In this document: piece after piece, positions 62,247 through 64,000 of the stretch
Position numbering within the stretch: position 1 is the stretch's first letter
How the letters are laid out: each line of letters opens with the position of its first letter
Notes under the pieces: model-generated
The model's input: the letters and a program-made list of their open reading frames with translations, nothing else
Databases searched by the model: none
Told to the model about the DNA's origin: nothing
Translations under genes and position numbers: made by a program
Source of the DNA: Lysobacter antibioticus
GTDB lineage: Bacteria > Pseudomonadota > Gammaproteobacteria > Xanthomonadales > Xanthomonadaceae
DNA: 64,000 bases
Direction of reading: 5' to 3'
NCBI RefSeq assembly: GCF_000731095.1
Contig: NZ_JMTZ01000001.1
Span: forward strand, 24,745-88,744

Positions 62247-62639
62247 ATGGACCTGACCATCCGGATCGACCCAGCCACCGCCCACAGCCAGCGCGTCTAC
62301 CTCGCCGGCCGCCTGGACACCTCCAGCTATGCCGAACTCGACCGCCAACTGGGGCCGGTGCTCGCCGCCAGCGTGCCCTCGCTCGTACTCGATCTCGCCG
62401 ACCTGGAATACATCAGCTCCGCCGGCATCCGCTCGATCTTCCGTGCGCGCAAAGCCTTGTCGGCCCGCGGCGGCAAGGTGGTGGTCGTCAACCCGCAACC
62501 GCAGATCCAGAAAGTATTCGACCTGGTCAAGGCGGTACCGATGAACGAAATCTTCAGCAGCGTCGCCGAAGCCGATGCCTATCTCGACGCGATGCAGCGC
62601 AAGGTGCTGGCCAGGGGCGAGGACGCCGACGACGATTGA
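62247..62639 (+). CDS. STAS-domain anti-anti-sigma factor
   Basis: The 130-residue protein starts 28 bases after the phosphatase stop, so the two form an operon. The STAS fold is shown by VYLAGRLDTSSYAELDRQL, then LVLDLADLEYISSAGIRSIFRARK with candidate phospho-Ser S57/S58, and GKVVVVNPQPQIQKVFDLVK. It should be phosphorylated by an RsbW-like kinase and dephosphorylated by the SpoIIE phosphatase next door. A downstream client is not in the window. Confidence 0.92.
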   Translation: MDLTIRIDPATAHSQRVYLAGRLDTSSYAELDRQLGPVLAASVPSLVLDLADLEYISSAGIRSIFRARKALSARGGKVVVVNPQPQIQKVFDLVKAVPMNEIFSSVAEADAYLDAMQRKVLARGEDADDD

Positions 62640-62808
62640 GCGGCTGAAACCGGAACGGCGGCGCCGCGGGGGCAAGGCCGGCGCCGGACTGCACAAGCTA
62701 TCCGCAGTACTTGGCCCTGCCCCTGCCCCTGACCCTGGCCCGGCGAGCCGGCCATGCCGTACCCCCAGACCGAAGGGAGGCCCGACAGGCCTGCTCCGGG
62801 GCACTTGC

Positions 62809-62847
62809 ATATCGTTTTTCGATATATTATATATCGCTTACCGATAT
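62809..62847. promoter_or_regulatory. Twin ATATCG-N5-CGATAT operators upstream of DUF2975/HTH operon
   Basis: Two palindromes, ATATCG-TTTTT-CGATAT (62809-62825) and ATATCG-CTTAC-CGATAT (62831-62847), share half-sites with centres 22 bases apart, about two helical turns. Between them the overlap makes CGATATAT-T-ATATATCG, another palindrome, and the AT-rich core TATATTATATAT can supply the -10. They precede the ATG at 62866 by 18 bases. They are probable binding sites for the Cro-like regulator encoded downstream. Confidence 0.85.
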
Positions 62848-62865
62848 GACAGAGGCAGCCGTCCC

Positions 62866-63381
62866 ATGACCCGCCCTCCGAACGCCCTCATCCTGGCCCG
62901 CCCGTTGATCCGCGGCCTGATCGTCCTCAACGCCCTCTACGCCTTCGCCATCGCCGCGCTGCTGATCGCGACCTGGGTCAACCCGAAGCTGTTATTCGAG
63001 GCCCTCGGCCTGGCCTACGAGCATCTGTACAACGCCCTGCGCGCCGTCGTGCTGATCGGCATCCTCGCCGCCTACCTCACCCATCGCGTGCTGCGCGCGT
63101 TGCTGGCGATCGTGGACAGCGTGCGCGACGGCGATCCCTTCATCGCCGACAACAGCCGCCGCCTGCAGGCCATCGCCTGGTGGGTCCTGGCCGGCGAAGG
63201 CCTGCGCCTGCTGATCGGCGCCATCGTCTACGGCGCCTCGAAAGCCGCGCCGGCGCTGAAGATCGACATCGACGTCGGCTTCTCGTTCGCCCCGTGGCTG
63301 GCGGTGCTGCTGCTGTTCGTGCTCGCCCGCGTATTCGAACAAGGCGCCCGCATGCGCAGCGACCTCGAAGGCACGGTGTAA
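62866..63381 (+). CDS. DUF2975 membrane protein
   Basis: The 171-residue protein has four hydrophobic helices, beginning LIRGLIVLNALYAFAIAALLIATWV and VVLIGILAAYLTHRVLRALLAIVDSV. The central RDGDPFIADNSRRLQAIAWW is the DUF2975 core. It overlaps nothing and is followed three bases later by a Cro-like regulator gene, the usual DUF2975/YozG-type pair. It sits in the inner membrane, and function is unknown. Confidence 0.92.
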   Translation: MTRPPNALILARPLIRGLIVLNALYAFAIAALLIATWVNPKLLFEALGLAYEHLYNALRAVVLIGILAAYLTHRVLRALLAIVDSVRDGDPFIADNSRRLQAIAWWVLAGEGLRLLIGAIVYGASKAAPALKIDIDVGFSFAPWLAVLLLFVLARVFEQGARMRSDLEGTV

Positions 63382-63384
63382 GCC

Positions 63385-63606
63385 ATGGCCATCGTGATCC
63401 GTCTCGACGAAAAACTGCACGAACGCCGCATGACCCTGACCGAACTGTCCGAGCGCGTCGACATCACCCTGGCCAACCTGTCGATCCTCAAGACCGGCAA
63501 GGCCAAGGCGATCCGCTTCTCCACCCTGGAAGCGATCTGCAGCGTACTCGACTGCCAACCCGGCGATTTGCTCGCTTTTGATCCGACGCAGCCGATGCAG
63601 GAGTGA
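63385..63606 (+). CDS. Cro/C1-type HTH regulator (YozG-like)
   Basis: The 73-residue protein is a single HTH: MAIVIRLDEKLHERRMTLTELSERVDITLANLSILKTGKAKAIRFSTLEAICSVLDCQPGDLL (given here only as its opening and closing regions). The compact form lacks a dimerisation tail. It lies three bases after the DUF2975 gene, and the two are almost certainly co-transcribed. It probably binds the twin palindromes at 62809-62847 for autoregulation. Confidence 0.93.
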   Translation: MAIVIRLDEKLHERRMTLTELSERVDITLANLSILKTGKAKAIRFSTLEAICSVLDCQPGDLLAFDPTQPMQE

Positions 63607-64000
63607 AGGCCGGCGCGGACCAACATGGCGCTGAAGTCTATGGATCCCCGCCTTCGCGACGCTCGGTCGAAGCCCTGTAGGAGCGGCGTGAGCCGCGACC
63701 AAGGGACGCGTAGAGGGCGCATCGCTGACGTGATCGATCGAAGCCGCGAGCTATCGCGGGGTAGGAGCGGCGTCCTACTGGGTTTCCTTCGGTCACAAGC
63801 CGCAATCGCGGGATGCGCACAGATAGCAACGCCGGTGCTATGCATCGAATCGACGTGCTTTCGCGGGGGTAGGAGCGGCGCAAGCCGCGACCGTGCAGTT
63901 GGCGATCGCTGCGCTTCTTACCGCAGAGCTGTGGGGCAAGATCTAAAGCTTCCGCCCGCTAACGCGGCCGGGTTACTTTCTTTTGCTAAGCCCAAAAGAA
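63607..64000. repeat. Repeat-rich gap at the window end
   Basis: Copies of the GTAGGAGCGGCG repeat begin at 63677, 63761 (truncated and altered after GCGGCGTCC) and 63869. At 63971-64000 GGTTACTTTCTTTTG is followed by CTAAGCC and CAAAAGAA, the first part of a further inverted repeat that runs off the window. No gene is supported in these 394 bases. Confidence 0.75.

Overview
The window is high-GC chromosomal DNA, most likely from a Lysobacter-like member of the Xanthomonadaceae. The best single indicator is the gene at 25259-26422, whose mature domain closely matches beta-lytic metalloendopeptidase, a classic Lysobacter exoenzyme. Other support comes from the many secreted hydrolases and from dispersed REP-like repeats (GTAGGAGCGGCG... 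and a GGTTACTTTCTTTTG inverted repeat) of the kind I associate with Xanthomonadaceae intergenic DNA. No rRNA, tRNA, CRISPR array, transposase, integrase or phage gene was seen. The window looks like ordinary chromosome with many singletons and small operons, not an island.

Layout. 1-9 kb: a truncated PhoPQ-activated-type protein, a membrane protein, an S41 protease, a di-heme peroxidase-like cytochrome, a HAD-IB phosphatase, an orphan PAAR protein, an S33-type hydrolase and a small receiver-like protein. 9-16 kb: a DUF1684 protein, a VOC/TetR divergent pair with two perfect operator palindromes, an AmpR-like LysR regulator, a gluzincin-like lipoprotein and small exported proteins. 16-27 kb: a class 3 lipase, two secreted NTF2-like proteins, a small Cys/His protein followed by four tandem terminators, a membrane-anchored double alpha/beta hydrolase, a subtilisin-like protease convergent with beta-lytic protease. 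27-37 kb: a VOC protein, proteins of unknown function, a second S33-type hydrolase, a DUF2235 hydrolase, a beta-helix/PKD/P-domain exoprotein, a membrane-anchored Mrr-like nuclease and a PhaZ7-type PHB depolymerase.

37-50 kb: two methyltransferases, a Tat-exported tyrosinase with a linked lipoprotein, a DGPF protein, an M14 peptidase, DUF4287 and DUF6445 proteins, a glycosyltransferase, a YqaA-like protein and an M13 peptidase whose last 15 bases are repeated downstream. 50-64 kb: a NERD-domain protein with a small membrane partner, a secreted glyoxalase-like protein, a two-gene membrane operon (53828-56183) with a possible caspase-like His/Cys pair plus a SLATT-like two-TM partner, a second gluzincin-like exported protein, a TPR lipoprotein, a SpoIIE phosphatase/STAS partner-switching pair, and a DUF2975/Cro-type regulator pair with two matched operator palindromes.

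How the genes work together. Much of the content is an exported degradative arsenal: peptidases of families S41, S8, M23, M13, plus lipases, a PHB depolymerase and tyrosinase. This fits a predatory or saprophytic lifestyle. Regulation visible in the sequence is mostly local: autoregulated divergent or upstream operators, intrinsic terminators between convergent genes, and one partner-switching signalling pair. The most promising undescribed unit is the 53828-56183 operon. The double hydrolase, the plant-like tyrosinase/lipoprotein pair and the tandem terminator array also deserve attention.
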